Shown: positions 18,157-29,600 of the stretch, piece after piece
How the letters are laid out: each line of letters starts with the position of its first letter
How positions within the stretch are numbered: the stretch's first letter is position 1
NCBI GenBank assembly: GCA_021151625.1
Contig: JAGKWY010000003.1
Span: 9,425-73,424 of the forward strand
Direction of reading: 5' to 3'
Source of the DNA: Gammaproteobacteria bacterium
GTDB lineage: Bacteria; Pseudomonadota; Gammaproteobacteria; Pseudomonadales; Cellvibrionaceae
DNA length: 64,000 nt
Position numbers and translations under genes: made by a program
Notes under the pieces: model-generated
What the model was told of the DNA's origin: nothing
Databases searched by the model: none
The model's input: only the letters and a program-made list of their open reading frames with translations

Positions 18157-21100
18157 ATGAACGTAGCCATTATAGGGGTATCGTGCAAATTTCCTGGTGC
18201 CGATAATTATTCCGAGTTCTGGAATAATCTTATTGGGAAAAAATCCAGCATTACTGAAATTCCGTCATCCCGTTGGGATTGGCAGGAATACTGGGGCGAC
18301 CCAAAACAACAAGCCCAAAAAAGTAATAGTAAATGGGGCGGGTTCGTTGCTGATGTTAATGCATTTGATGCAAGTTTTTTTGGATTACTGCCCAAAGTAG
18401 TAGAAACCATGGATCCTCAACAAAGGCTCGTAATGGAGTTGGTGTGGGGATGTCTTGAAGATGCTGGTGTTGCACCCTCAGCCTTACGGGGCAAAAAAGT
18501 TGGCGTCATGCTGGGTGTGTTCAATCATGACTATAAAGAAACACAGGATGCTACTGACGTTCCCATTGAGGCTCATTACTCAACGGGCACGGCGGCGTCC
18601 ATTATTGCTAACCGCGTATCACACTATTTTGATTTCAAAGGCCCCAGCTTTCCTATCGATACCGCGTGTTCCAGTTCGTTAAATGCTATTCACAGTGCAA
18701 TCCAGGCGTTGAAATATGGTGATTGTGAAATGGCTTTGGCGGGTGGGGTGAATCTCTTATTAACACCGACTCGACATATATCCTTTTCCAAGATGGGCAT
18801 GCTTTCCCCTACCGGGCAATGCATGACCTTTGATGCTAACGCAAACGGCTATGTCCGAGGGGAAGGTGCAGGCCTGGTGTTGCTGAAACCGTTGGAAAAA
18901 GCCATTGCAGATGGTGATGCAATTTACGGTGTAATTAAAGGGACTGCAGTAAATCATTGCGGTGAAACCTACACACTGACCTATCCCAGTTCAGTTGCGC
19001 AAGCAAATGTCATTCAAGAGGCGCATGAGCGCGCCGATGTTCCAATTAATACAGTTAACTATATTGAATCTCATGGCACCGGAACCCCGAAGGGCGATCC
19101 AATTGAATTCGAAGGTTTGTTGCGCGCCTTTGAGGCACTGGCTAGCCGACAGAATGTTAGCTTGACTCCAGGTTATTGTGCATTGGGGTCTGTAAAAACC
19201 AATATTGGCCATTTAGAGGCTGCTGCAGGAATTGCCGGAGTGATTAAGGTATTGCTTGCATTTCGCAATAAACAATTACCTTCTCTGCAAAATTTCTCTA
19301 GTCTGAATCCAAAAATATCTATCGAGGGTACACCGTTTTCGATCCTGGGCGAGTCTAAAAATTGGCAACCAGAGTTGATTTCCAGTGGTGATCAACGTGC
19401 GCCTGCTCCTTTGCGAGCAGGTATATCTTCGTTTGGTTTTGGGGGAACAAATTCTCATATTGTTTTAGAAGAGTTTATTCATGGAGAAAGTCCAAAACCG
19501 ACAAAAAAACCTGCGTACCTGATTGCATTATCGGCTAAGTCGCCAGCGGCATTGCGCCGGTTAAAATCCAACCTACTGGCGTGGCTGGATAAAAATCCGG
19601 ATACCAATTTGCAGGACCTGAGTGCAGGCTTGTTGGTTGGTCGGGATCATCATGCGATCAGATTTGGTTGTGTGGCGAAAGATATGAAAAGTGCTATCCA
19701 GGCTTTGCGTGAAGATATGGATGGCGATGGGCAATATTCTGCTGTGAATAGAGATGATCTGGATTTAATCGCTGCAGCGACACAGTCAGCAAATGATTTG
19801 ATTGAAAAGTCTTTAAAAAGTGAGAATAAAAAAAGCTATCCGGACTACCTGAATAAAATTGCCGAGCTTTATCTGAAAGGGGCTGAGCCAGCCTGGCGCG
19901 AGCTTTTTATTGGGAGCACACCTCTGCGTTTGCATTTACCCACGTATCCTTTTGAGAAAGACACATTCTGGGTTGCTCAACCCGAAAACCAAAATGTGCA
20001 AGAAACACCACATCCATTGCTGCATACCACCTTGTCCAGTGGCAACAAAAATAGTTTTTATAGTTGGTTTGATGGACAGGAGTTTTTCTTGCGGGACCAC
20101 CAGGTAAAAAATCAGCCTGTTCTGCCGGCGGTTGCTTACCTGGAGATAATGTATCAGGCGATGTTACGTGCTGCACGTAAGCCATTAACTGATGCCAATG
20201 CAATGGTTGAAATTCGCGATGTTATTTGGTTGCGTCCGTTTACTTTATCTAATGATGCTAAGGAGTTGCGGGCAACCCTTAGCGCCGAAAGTATGGAGCA
20301 AAATAAACCATCAGTAACATTTGAGTTTATTAGTGGTGTTGAAGATTTTACGTTAATAAAAAACTGTCAGTCAAAAGCGTTTATTGTTGAGCGGGATGAT
20401 CCTGCTTCGGTGCCAAATTTAAATTATCCGGGAAATGATTGGCGCGGTTATTCATCAACTGTGTGTTACGAGCGATTCTCCTCCTTGGGCTTTGGCTATG
20501 GCAAGGCTCACCGGAGTATTGAGTATCTGGCACAAAATAAAGATCAGGTCTTAGTGCAGCTGGTTATGCCAACTGACCTGCAGGATTCGGTCGGGGATTA
20601 TGCTCTTCACCCTTCCATTGCGGATGGTGCTTTGCAGGCTGCAGTTGCATTGATATCTGGATTAGATGAGCAAGCAAATAACTCTGCTCAGTCTGCTTCC
20701 CCCTATTTGCCTTTTTCATTGGAAAGTTTGAGGGTCTATGGCCCAACCCGGTTATCGCAATGGGCGTGGGTGCGTCCCGTTTCCGGTAGTGGGACATCAC
20801 AAATGAAAAAAATGGATATTGATATTTTTAGCGAAATTCCCGGGGCAGATGGAAAATCACAGCTTATCGCACAATTCAAAGGGCTTGGATTGCGTCAGTT
20901 TGAAAAGGAAGCCTTGCGTGTAAATGAGCAAACCTCCCATTCATATAAGGACAATATAATGAACACCTCACATCATTACTACACTCCGCATTGGTTTAAA
21001 CAACCGATTGACACGCAGCCAGCACATCTGGATTCACTATTGGTAATAGGTGATTCATTGGATGTTGAATTATGTGCGTCACGACTGAAAAAAAATCCGA

Positions 21101-24100
21101 AATTTAATCAAACTCTGATTATTTCTGCAGAGTTTTCACAGGAATACACAAAAAAATCAGCTGTTGAATACAGGTTAAGGCCTGGTGTTGATGTTGATTT
21201 TCTTGCGCTTGTTAACGATATTTCCGCTCAACAGCCCGTACCCAAAAATGTTTTGTTTTTATCAAAAGAGCAAGGCATCAAAATGGACGGGGATATTGAT
21301 TCGGATTTATCCAGAAGTGCAGAGAGCTCCTTCTGTCTGGTAAAGGCCTATTTGAAGGCTGCAAAAAGTGCAAGGTTTATTAATTTGGTTCAAGGGAACG
21401 GAGCCGATAGCATTCCGGTTTATCAAGCATTAAGCGCATTTTATAAAACCGTTAAAATTGAGCGCCCTGCTTATAGCGGCCGGGTTGTTGTATGCGATGT
21501 TGAAAATGCCAGTGATGCCAATTTTTCTAATCTCATCGTCGCAGAGTTCTCTGATACTGCCACATACACCGATGTGAGCTACATGAATGAACATCGCTTG
21601 GTGCGAGATTTTGTGGCTGTTGATGAGCTAAAGAAATTCAAAAACTTTACCCTGGATCAATCTGCCTTTAAGACAAACGGAACCTATTTAATTACCGGTG
21701 GCCTGGGTGCGTTAGGGCTGTTGGTGGCAGGGTATCTGGTTAAGCAATACAGTGCTCGTGTTTATTTGACTGGTCGCTCAGCGCTTTCTACCGAAAAGCA
21801 ACAGCAATTAAATGCAATTGATTCTAGTGGGAATAAAATATTTTATTTACCTTGCGATATTTGTGATGCAGCCTCTGTTAGGGAAATGGTGGGGAAAATA
21901 AATAATCAAGGGTCCATGTTGAATGGTGTTATACATTCTGCGGGTGTCATTGAGGATAGCTTTATCCTGAAAAAAGATTTCGATTCATTTTCCAGAGTTA
22001 TAGCGCCAAAAGTAAAAGGTACGATTAATCTTGATTTGGCGACAAAAGATCAGCCTATTGATGTGTTTGTTTTATTTTCATCGGTAACTGGCGTACTGGG
22101 CAATCTCGGGCAATGTGATTATGCATTCGGAAATTCCTTTGAAGATTACTATAGTTGTTACCGAAATAATTTACTGAGCACAGGTGAAAGATCAGGCAAG
22201 GCGGTTTCTATTAATTGGCCCTACTGGAAGGAGGGCGGGATGGTATTAACGGACAAGGAAGAAGAAATCCTTAGGAAAAATTTTGGTATTGTGCCTTTGG
22301 AAAATGCAAGTGGCTTAAGAGCGTTGGAATATGCCGTTGGCGCTCCCGTTTCTCAGTTGGCAGTGCTTGAAGGTGATGCCAATAAAATTCACCAGGTTTT
22401 AGGCGTAAGAACTAATATCAGTGAAAGTGATTTTGAAGAAGTCCGCATAGAAAATACTAGTGAAAACCTTGCAAAAACAACCAGCGCAGTGATTGATCAT
22501 TCGACCATCAAGGATAGCGCGGTTAGTTACCTGATTAGTCAATTTGCCAAAGAAGTGGGATTGCCTGAAGAAAGATTTGAGTTGTATGCACCGTTTCAGC
22601 AATATGGTTTTGATTCGGTCATTATGATTAATCTGGTGCGTTCGCTGGAAAAAGAATTTGAAGGTTTGCCCGCAACTTTATTTTTTGAATACCAAAATAT
22701 AAATGATTTGGCAGATTTCTTTGTTAATAATTATGCGAGTCACTTTACTTCAATTGAAGTGCCTACAGTGGCTGCAGATGTTACAGCGAGCAACGAAAAG
22801 GCACTGGGAAATATTGCTATAGCTCAATCAACAGCTGCTGTTATCCCCGCAGAAAACCATAAGCAGTCGTTATCTTTCAGCGAGCATCAGTCGGTTGCCA
22901 AAGAAGATATCGTCATCGTTGGTGTATCGGGGCGTTACCCCGAGGCAGAGACCTTGGCGGAGTTTTGGGACAATTTGAAAAACGGCGTTGACTGCATCAG
23001 AGAAATTCCTGCTGAAAGGGGTTGGGATGTGGACAATCTATTTCAGTCAGGGCCTGCTGTATTGGGAAAAAGCTATTCGAAATGGGGTGGTTTTTTAAAA
23101 AATATTGACCACTTTGATCCGCTCTTCTTTGGAATTTCACCCGCAGAAGCTGAAGTCATGGATCCCCATGAAAGACTTTTCCTGGAGACCGTGGCTCTGG
23201 CGGTAGAAGATGCTGGTTATTGTCCAGACAAGTTGGCCCAACCTGATGGCATACATGAAAGCCCTGTGGGTGTTTATGTCGGAACTATGTGGGGCGAGTA
23301 TCAATTATATGGGGTTGACGGTGATACCCCGAAAAATATAGTTCCTCCTCGTTCCTGGTACTGGGCTATCGCTAACAGAATTTCATACCAATTTAATTTC
23401 TCTGGTCCCAGCATTACGTTGGATACAGCGTGTTCCTCGTCATTAACGGCGATCCATTTTGCATGCGAAGCATTGAAACAAGGTGAAATCAATGTTGGTA
23501 TTGCTGGTGGTGTTAACCTTTCCGTACATCAGCAAAAATACAACTTTTTATCCAATTTACATTTTTTGTCATCGGATGGCCGCTGTCGTAGCTTTGGGGT
23601 GGGTGGTGATGGTTATGTTCCAGCAGAAGCTGTAGGTGCGATTATCTTGAAGCGCAAATCAGATGCTTTGCGCGATGGTGACCATATTTATGCGGTATTA
23701 AAAAGCTCATCTATTAATCACGGTGGTAAAACCTCCGGTTTTACAGTTCCAAATCCCAATCGCCAGGGAGCTTTGATCAAAGATGCTATTGCGCGGTCGG
23801 GAATAAATCCCCGCCATATCAGTTATGTTGAAGCCCATGGTACAGGTACAAGTCTGGGCGATCCTATTGAAATTTCTGGTTTGACCAAAGCCTTTGATCA
23901 AGTGGATACCAAGTATTGTGCGATAGGTTCCGTGAAGTCCAATATTGGACATGCCGAGGCAGCAGCAGGTGTAGCGGGAGTTACTAAAATTCTATTGCAG
24001 CTAAAGCATCGCTTGCTTGCGCCATCCCTGCATTCCAGCACATTGAATCCTTACGCGAAAATTGATCAAAGCCCCTTCTATGTATTACAGGAAATGGAGG

Positions 24101-26691
24101 AATGGCAGCGACCAACGCAAAAAGATCCTATTTCTGGCAGAGTTACAGAGTTGCCGCGTATTGCAGGGTTAAGTTCGTTTGGTGCTGGTGGATCCAACGC
24201 CCATTTGATTATCGAAGAATATCCCGTTGAAGCAGATCCGCGGAGTTACTCCGCACGGACATCCGGCCCGGTATTGGTCATGCTGTCTGCAAAGCGGGAA
24301 GATTCACTGGAAAAAATGGTTGCGCAGTTGCGCGATTTTATTGTCCGCGAACCACAAACGCACATAGCAGATATTGCATACACGCTACAAACAGGTCGTG
24401 TGCACATGGATTTTAGTGTTGCGCTGGTTGCCTCGACACTTGCTGAATTGCAATTAAAACTAAACACTGTCCTCGAAATAAAAAATAGTAACGGTTCCGC
24501 ACCGGGTATTTATTACGGCAAACGTCCGCGCAATAAAAATGCAAAAAATGAATTTACTGAGCAACAAGTAAATGAGTGGCTGGTGCGTAATGATCTTAAT
24601 AATCTCGCTGAGGCATGGTTAAAAGGGCAGGAAAATATTGCATGGGCCCAACTCTACAAGCCAGGTACTGCCTTCCGAATTTCAGTGCCCGGTTATGTAT
24701 ATTCACGGCAGCGTTACTGGGTAGCTCAAGCCAAAAAAACAGAGCAATTGATTGCCTTGGACTCATTTATTGATGTGAATGTCTCCACACTGGATGAACA
24801 GTTATTTGTAAAAACATTTACACAGAATGACTTTTACCTGAAAGACCATAAGCTCGGCAAAAAATCAGTTTTACCTGGCGTTGCTTATCTGGAAATGGCT
24901 CGTCAGGCTGCGCAATTAGCGGCTAATGGTGATCCAGTGTTAGGTCTTACCAATATTAAATGGCTGAAACCTCTTGTGGTAAGTGATTCACAAGAAACGA
25001 TTCACGTTGCTCTGCAGCCAAACAATGGCAATGTCGAGTTTGAAATATTTAAAGCAACTAATGGCGTTAATCGCATCGTGTTTTGCAGTGGAACGGCAAT
25101 ACTCTCCCGTTATTCCTCCTCTGTTTCTGTTCAGAGCATGACAATTGCCTTGCCGTTGATCGACTCGCATGCGGTAAAAGCGCGCTCGACTTATCTGGGC
25201 CAGCAACAAATTAATACCAGTTTTGAAAATGCTGGTTTTGGTTTTGGTCCAAGCTTCCAGGTAATAAAAGGCTTGCACTTTAACCAGGCTGAGGCAATGG
25301 CCGAATTGACCCTTACTCCGGAAATGCAAGGTTCGACGGGTAACTATGTATTGCATCCAGCGTTACTAGATGGGGCTTTAAGGACTGCAGTCGGAATCGA
25401 TGGCTTTGCTGCAATGCATGCTGGCTTGCCTCTGCCAATATCGTTGGGCCGTATTGTTATCCATAAACCCTTGACGGAGTTTTGTATTAGTTACGCGGTA
25501 TATGCCGCGCATCAACCGACACAGCTACAGCAAAAATCCTATGACATTTACATCCTGAATCCTCAGGGAGAAATGCTGGCAAGCCTGTTGGGATTTACTA
25601 CCCAAAATGTATCGCACTTTGCAGAATCAAAAAAAACCGTTGAACAGGCGCTGCCTGCAACTGCGCCACGCCAGTTGGCTATGCCCTCACCGGCTGTCTC
25701 TGTTAATGGAACGTCGATAGTTGCACAACAGATAACCCTTACTTCCCCTGCGATAGTTGATTCGCCATTAAATATTGTTAAAAGATATTTAACTGATTTG
25801 GTGTCCCTATCTACAAAGATACCTCCGGCACAAATCGATACTGCTACTGCGCTGGAAAATTACGGTATCGATTCTGTCATGATCATGGCGATGAATGAAA
25901 AATTGGAAGGTGTATTCGGGGATGGTGTACCGAAAACACTTTTCTTTGAATATCAGGATATTGACAGTCTGGCGGAATATTTTGTTGAAAGTCACGCAGA
26001 AGATGTTCGTAAATTAGCGCCGGAAGTGAAGTCGACTGTCGCGGCTGTTAGTGAGCAGTCAGTGCAAGTCCAGGGCCATGACCTGCCGCTGAGCGCTGCA
26101 AGAAACTATTTAAGTGCATTGCTTTCCCGCTTCACCAAAATCGAACAACAGCAAATCGACTTCGATGCCGCCATTGAAAATTATGGAATCGACTCGGTCA
26201 TGATTATGGGAATGAACGAGGATTTGGAAAAAACCTTTGGTCAGGATATTCCCAAAACACTTTTCTTTGAGTACCAAACAATCAACGAATTGGCAGATTT
26301 TCTGTTAGAGAGTTATTCCTCAGGCGTTCACGCATTGGCCAATTCAGCAAGTGCGAGTGTAGTGGCAACCACAACATCTACGGCAATTTCTACCAATGAA
26401 ACCCAGGTTGAGGTAGTGACTGCAAATATCAGGTCACGTTTTTCAAATTCATCAACTGACGTTGCCTATGCTCAAAACCAGATTGTGCATCATGAGCAGA
26501 AAGTAGCTGAGCCGAGACCTGAGTATTCAAGTGATGTATCTCATTTCGGGCAGGAGCTTGCTAGCGGTAATAGCAACATAGTTTCTGCTTCCGAGCAATT
26601 AAAAAGGACTATTAGCGCATTAAGTGATTCAGAAGTAGAGAATTTGCTGCGTGAACTTTTAGCATCAGACGAATTGGAAGCGGAGTTTTGA
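18157..26691 (+). CDS. Trans-AT polyketide synthase: KS-DH-KR-ACP-KS-DH-ACP-ACP
   Basis: 2844 residues; AAGGAG lies 7 nt before the ATG. Order and key residues: KS1 with Cys171 (DTACSSS), His306 (HGTGT), His352 (NIGH); DH1 with His648 and Asp823 (HxxxG motif reads HQVKN); KR1 with GGLGALG near 1182, Ser1309 and Tyr1322; ACP1 Ser1487 (GFDSV); KS2 with Cys1759, His1894, His1932; DH2 with His2231 (HKLGK) and Asp2405 (DGALR); tandem ACP2 Ser2573 and ACP3 Ser2680 (both GIDSVMIM). No AT domain is embedded, so malonyl units must come from the discrete AT. No loading module precedes KS1; the starter is unknown. Module 2 lacks a KR. The C-terminus (LSDSEVENLLRELL) looks like a docking helix for the next protein, whose gene starts 1 bp later. 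Confidence 0.93.
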   Translation: MNVAIIGVSCKFPGADNYSEFWNNLIGKKSSITEIPSSRWDWQEYWGDPKQQAQKSNSKWGGFVADVNAFDASFFGLLPKVVETMDPQQRLVMELVWGCLEDAGVAPSALRGKKVGVMLGVFNHDYKETQDATDVPIEAHYSTGTAASIIANRVSHYFDFKGPSFPIDTACSSSLNAIHSAIQALKYGDCEMALAGGVNLLLTPTRHISFSKMGMLSPTGQCMTFDANANGYVRGEGAGLVLLKPLEKAIADGDAIYGVIKGTAVNHCGETYTLTYPSSVAQANVIQEAHERADVPINTVNYIESHGTGTPKGDPIEFEGLLRAFEALASRQNVSLTPGYCALGSVKTNIGHLEAAAGIAGVIKVLLAFRNKQLPSLQNFSSLNPKISIEGTPFSILGESKNWQPELISSGDQRAPAPLRAGISSFGFGGTNSHIVLEEFIHGESPKPTKKPAYLIALSAKSPAALRRLKSNLLAWLDKNPDTNLQDLSAGLLVGRDHHAIRFGCVAKDMKSAIQALREDMDGDGQYSAVNRDDLDLIAAATQSANDLIEKSLKSENKKSYPDYLNKIAELYLKGAEPAWRELFIGSTPLRLHLPTYPFEKDTFWVAQPENQNVQETPHPLLHTTLSSGNKNSFYSWFDGQEFFLRDHQVKNQPVLPAVAYLEIMYQAMLRAARKPLTDANAMVEIRDVIWLRPFTLSNDAKELRATLSAESMEQNKPSVTFEFISGVEDFTLIKNCQSKAFIVERDDPASVPNLNYPGNDWRGYSSTVCYERFSSLGFGYGKAHRSIEYLAQNKDQVLVQLVMPTDLQDSVGDYALHPSIADGALQAAVALISGLDEQANNSAQSASPYLPFSLESLRVYGPTRLSQWAWVRPVSGSGTSQMKKMDIDIFSEIPGADGKSQLIAQFKGLGLRQFEKEALRVNEQTSHSYKDNIMNTSHHYYTPHWFKQPIDTQPAHLDSLLVIGDSLDVELCASRLKKNPKFNQTLIISAEFSQEYTKKSAVEYRLRPGVDVDFLALVNDISAQQPVPKNVLFLSKEQGIKMDGDIDSDLSRSAESSFCLVKAYLKAAKSARFINLVQGNGADSIPVYQALSAFYKTVKIERPAYSGRVVVCDVENASDANFSNLIVAEFSDTATYTDVSYMNEHRLVRDFVAVDELKKFKNFTLDQSAFKTNGTYLITGGLGALGLLVAGYLVKQYSARVYLTGRSALSTEKQQQLNAIDSSGNKIFYLPCDICDAASVREMVGKINNQGSMLNGVIHSAGVIEDSFILKKDFDSFSRVIAPKVKGTINLDLATKDQPIDVFVLFSSVTGVLGNLGQCDYAFGNSFEDYYSCYRNNLLSTGERSGKAVSINWPYWKEGGMVLTDKEEEILRKNFGIVPLENASGLRALEYAVGAPVSQLAVLEGDANKIHQVLGVRTNISESDFEEVRIENTSENLAKTTSAVIDHSTIKDSAVSYLISQFAKEVGLPEERFELYAPFQQYGFDSVIMINLVRSLEKEFEGLPATLFFEYQNINDLADFFVNNYASHFTSIEVPTVAADVTASNEKALGNIAIAQSTAAVIPAENHKQSLSFSEHQSVAKEDIVIVGVSGRYPEAETLAEFWDNLKNGVDCIREIPAERGWDVDNLFQSGPAVLGKSYSKWGGFLKNIDHFDPLFFGISPAEAEVMDPHERLFLETVALAVEDAGYCPDKLAQPDGIHESPVGVYVGTMWGEYQLYGVDGDTPKNIVPPRSWYWAIANRISYQFNFSGPSITLDTACSSSLTAIHFACEALKQGEINVGIAGGVNLSVHQQKYNFLSNLHFLSSDGRCRSFGVGGDGYVPAEAVGAIILKRKSDALRDGDHIYAVLKSSSINHGGKTSGFTVPNPNRQGALIKDAIARSGINPRHISYVEAHGTGTSLGDPIEISGLTKAFDQVDTKYCAIGSVKSNIGHAEAAAGVAGVTKILLQLKHRLLAPSLHSSTLNPYAKIDQSPFYVLQEMEEWQRPTQKDPISGRVTELPRIAGLSSFGAGGSNAHLIIEEYPVEADPRSYSARTSGPVLVMLSAKREDSLEKMVAQLRDFIVREPQTHIADIAYTLQTGRVHMDFSVALVASTLAELQLKLNTVLEIKNSNGSAPGIYYGKRPRNKNAKNEFTEQQVNEWLVRNDLNNLAEAWLKGQENIAWAQLYKPGTAFRISVPGYVYSRQRYWVAQAKKTEQLIALDSFIDVNVSTLDEQLFVKTFTQNDFYLKDHKLGKKSVLPGVAYLEMARQAAQLAANGDPVLGLTNIKWLKPLVVSDSQETIHVALQPNNGNVEFEIFKATNGVNRIVFCSGTAILSRYSSSVSVQSMTIALPLIDSHAVKARSTYLGQQQINTSFENAGFGFGPSFQVIKGLHFNQAEAMAELTLTPEMQGSTGNYVLHPALLDGALRTAVGIDGFAAMHAGLPLPISLGRIVIHKPLTEFCISYAVYAAHQPTQLQQKSYDIYILNPQGEMLASLLGFTTQNVSHFAESKKTVEQALPATAPRQLAMPSPAVSVNGTSIVAQQITLTSPAIVDSPLNIVKRYLTDLVSLSTKIPPAQIDTATALENYGIDSVMIMAMNEKLEGVFGDGVPKTLFFEYQDIDSLAEYFVESHAEDVRKLAPEVKSTVAAVSEQSVQVQGHDLPLSAARNYLSALLSRFTKIEQQQIDFDAAIENYGIDSVMIMGMNEDLEKTFGQDIPKTLFFEYQTINELADFLLESYSSGVHALANSASASVVATTTSTAISTNETQVEVVTANIRSRFSNSSTDVAYAQNQIVHHEQKVAEPRPEYSSDVSHFGQELASGNSNIVSASEQLKRTISALSDSEVENLLRELLASDELEAEF

Positions 26692-26692
26692 T

Positions 26693-29600
26693 ATGAGCCC
26701 GGAAAAAAACAAACGCGAATTGCTAGCCAAATTACTGCAAAAAAAATTGAATGCAAAATCTGGCGAGAAAACAGAAAAAAAATATCCTGACGATATTATT
26801 GCCATTGTGGGAATGAGTGGCCGTTATCCCATGGCAGATGATATTGATATGTTTTGGGAAAATCTGGTGGCGGGGCGGGATTGCGTCACTGACATCCCGC
26901 AAACACGCTGGAACTGGCAAGAATTTAAATGGGGTACTGCAGCGGACTCGGCCAGGACTCAAGGTGGTTTTATTGCAGATGTTGATAAATTTGATCCCCA
27001 ATTTTTTGGGATATCCCCCAGAGAAGCGGTAACTATGGACCCGCAGGAGCGGCTGTTCCTGCAGACGGCCTGGCACACAGTTGAGGATGCTGGATATACA
27101 CCTAAAACCCTGGCAAATAACAGTGGCAAGGTAGGTGTTTTTGTTGGAGTGATGAACTCCAATTATTCCATTCTGGGCTCCACTTTATGGAATCAAGCCC
27201 ATAAAACTGATCAAACATATATTTGTAACCCCACATTTTGGTCACTGGCCAATCGGGTTTCCTATACGTTTAATTTTAATGGCCCGAGCCTCGCAATTGA
27301 TACGGCGTGCTCCTCTTCTCTTACTGCAATACATCTCGCCTGTGAAAGTATTCGTCGCAACGAGTGTGAGATGGCGCTGGCCGGCGGGGTGAATTTAATT
27401 CTCCATCCGGCACAAATGGAAATTCTCGCCAAGCGGGAAATGCTATCCCCCACCGGCAAGTGCCATAGCTTTGGTCAGGGTGCAGATGGTTTTGCTGATG
27501 GTGAGGGTGTCGGTGCTATTTTGCTAAAGCCATTGAATCAGGCAGTACAGGATGGCGACAACATCTACGGTGTTATTCGCGGTAGCCATTTAAATTCCGG
27601 TGGTAAAACAAACGGTTATTCAGTTCCTAGCCCTGTTGCGCAGGCTAATTTAATTGCAACGACGATTAAAAATGCAAAAGTCGATCCGCGTAAAATTACT
27701 TACGTTGAGGCTCATGGTACTGGTACTGCATTGGGTGATCCGATTGAGGTGAGGGGGCTGGCGAAAGCTTTTGGATCTCATACTGAAGACAAGCAATATT
27801 GTGCATTAGGTTCAGTTAAGGCAAACATTGGGCATTTGGAAGCCGCTGCAGGAATATCCGGCATTACTAAAATCTTGCTGCAAATGAGGCATGAGACCCT
27901 TGTGCCTACTATTCATGCTACACAAGAAAGTGAATATATCGATCTAAAAAATTCTCCATTTTACCTGCAAAAAGAAATCAGCCCCTGGCTGCCGGGTAAG
28001 AAAAAGCTGGCAGGGATAAGCTCATTTGGAGCAGGCGGTTCCAATACCCATATCATCCTTCAGTCCTTTAATCTTCCTGAGCAGCAGCATGGCGACATGC
28101 CATGCGTCATTCCTGTGTCAGTCACACACAAGCATCAACTGCCTGACTATATTCAGTCGTTGATAGCTCAAATTGAAAAAAATAAGACAGCAAAGCATTT
28201 CAGTCTTGTGAATGTGTCTCATACCTTAATCGAAGGGCGACAGGATATGGCGGTACGCCTCGCAGTGGTCGCCAGTAATATTGATGAGCTGTTGAGTAAG
28301 TTGCGTAGCTATTTACAAGGCAATAAAAATATCGAAAACCTTTTCGAGGGCTTCGCCGACACAAATGATGCAAAACAGTATCATGTGTTTAAATCCCTGC
28401 AGCAAAGCGAGCTTATCCAGTTTGCAAAAAAATGGGTCTCCGGTGAAGTTAAAAAGCCTCAGGCACTCTTTAAAAATTTTCAGCCACAGCGCATTTCCCT
28501 GCCGGGTTACCCATTCTTGAAAGAAAGCTATTGGGCTCCTCGTTCGCCTGCAGAGGTGGTTGGTAATGAATCCGATTCTAAGCTAGTGAAAAGTTCGGCC
28601 ATTCCTGTTGCCTCCACAACTATTACTTCTGCGTCGCCCCGTATTGGCAATCTTTATTTAACCCCAGCATGGATTAATAAAGCTGCCAAGGGTAGTGCTG
28701 CTCAGACTGACTTATCCAATGTGTTGATTTTTAGTCAGGATGAAAATTGCCATCCACTGTTTGAGCACAAGTTCAAGCAAGTGAGTTTCGTAAAATTAGG
28801 CAGCTCCTTTAGCAATGATGGAAAAAATAATTACACGGTTCGTCAGGATCATAAAGAAGATATGGAGTTGCTGCTAAATACTGCTGGTGGTCTGCGACCT
28901 GTAGATGCAATTATTTACGCATGGAAAAATTCTGCCATCGAGGCCAATGAACAAACAGGTGCAGTTGAGTCATTGTACGCTGGTATTCAGCCACTTTTGA
29001 GTTTGGTAAAAAACCTTGCCAGTAACAATAAAAATGCAGCGATAAAAATAGTTATCTGGTCCGTTGATAATGGCTGCTTATCGGATTTGTCCAGTCTGGC
29101 TTATTCCGGATTTGTTAAGTCTGTTAAGGCTGAGCAGCAAGAGCTGGATATAAAGCATGTAATCTTTGAGAAAAACGAAGAGCATTCGTTAGAGTTTCAG
29201 CTGGCGGCTTTAACGACAGAGTTGATGGAGCCTGCTTCAGCTCCAGCGGTGATCAAGTATTGTGAGCAACAGCGAAAAATAGAAAGCATCCAGTCTGTAG
29301 AGCTAGCAGATACAACAGCATTGCATAGCTGGATTAAACAAGGCGGCACCTACCTGATTACCGGCGGTCTAGGTGGATTAGGGAAAGTATTTGCCAAGCG
29401 CATTGCTGCTATAGGTGGAGTGAAGCTGGCGCTTACCGGGCGTTCAGCGCTTTCTGAGAGCAATAAATCTTTTCTCGAAACCTTGCGCGCAAAAAATAAC
29501 GAAGTTGTGTATTACTCTTGCGACCTTACCTCTGAAGCGGATGTTCATGTGCTGTTTGAAAAGATTACCAGCCGGTTCATCAAGCTCGATGGCATCATAC

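Noticed and set aside
26771..28070. KS3 as a non-elongating KS0
   Set aside because: Cys, HGTGT His and NIGH His are all present, so the motif evidence for KS0 is lacking; only phylogeny could decide.
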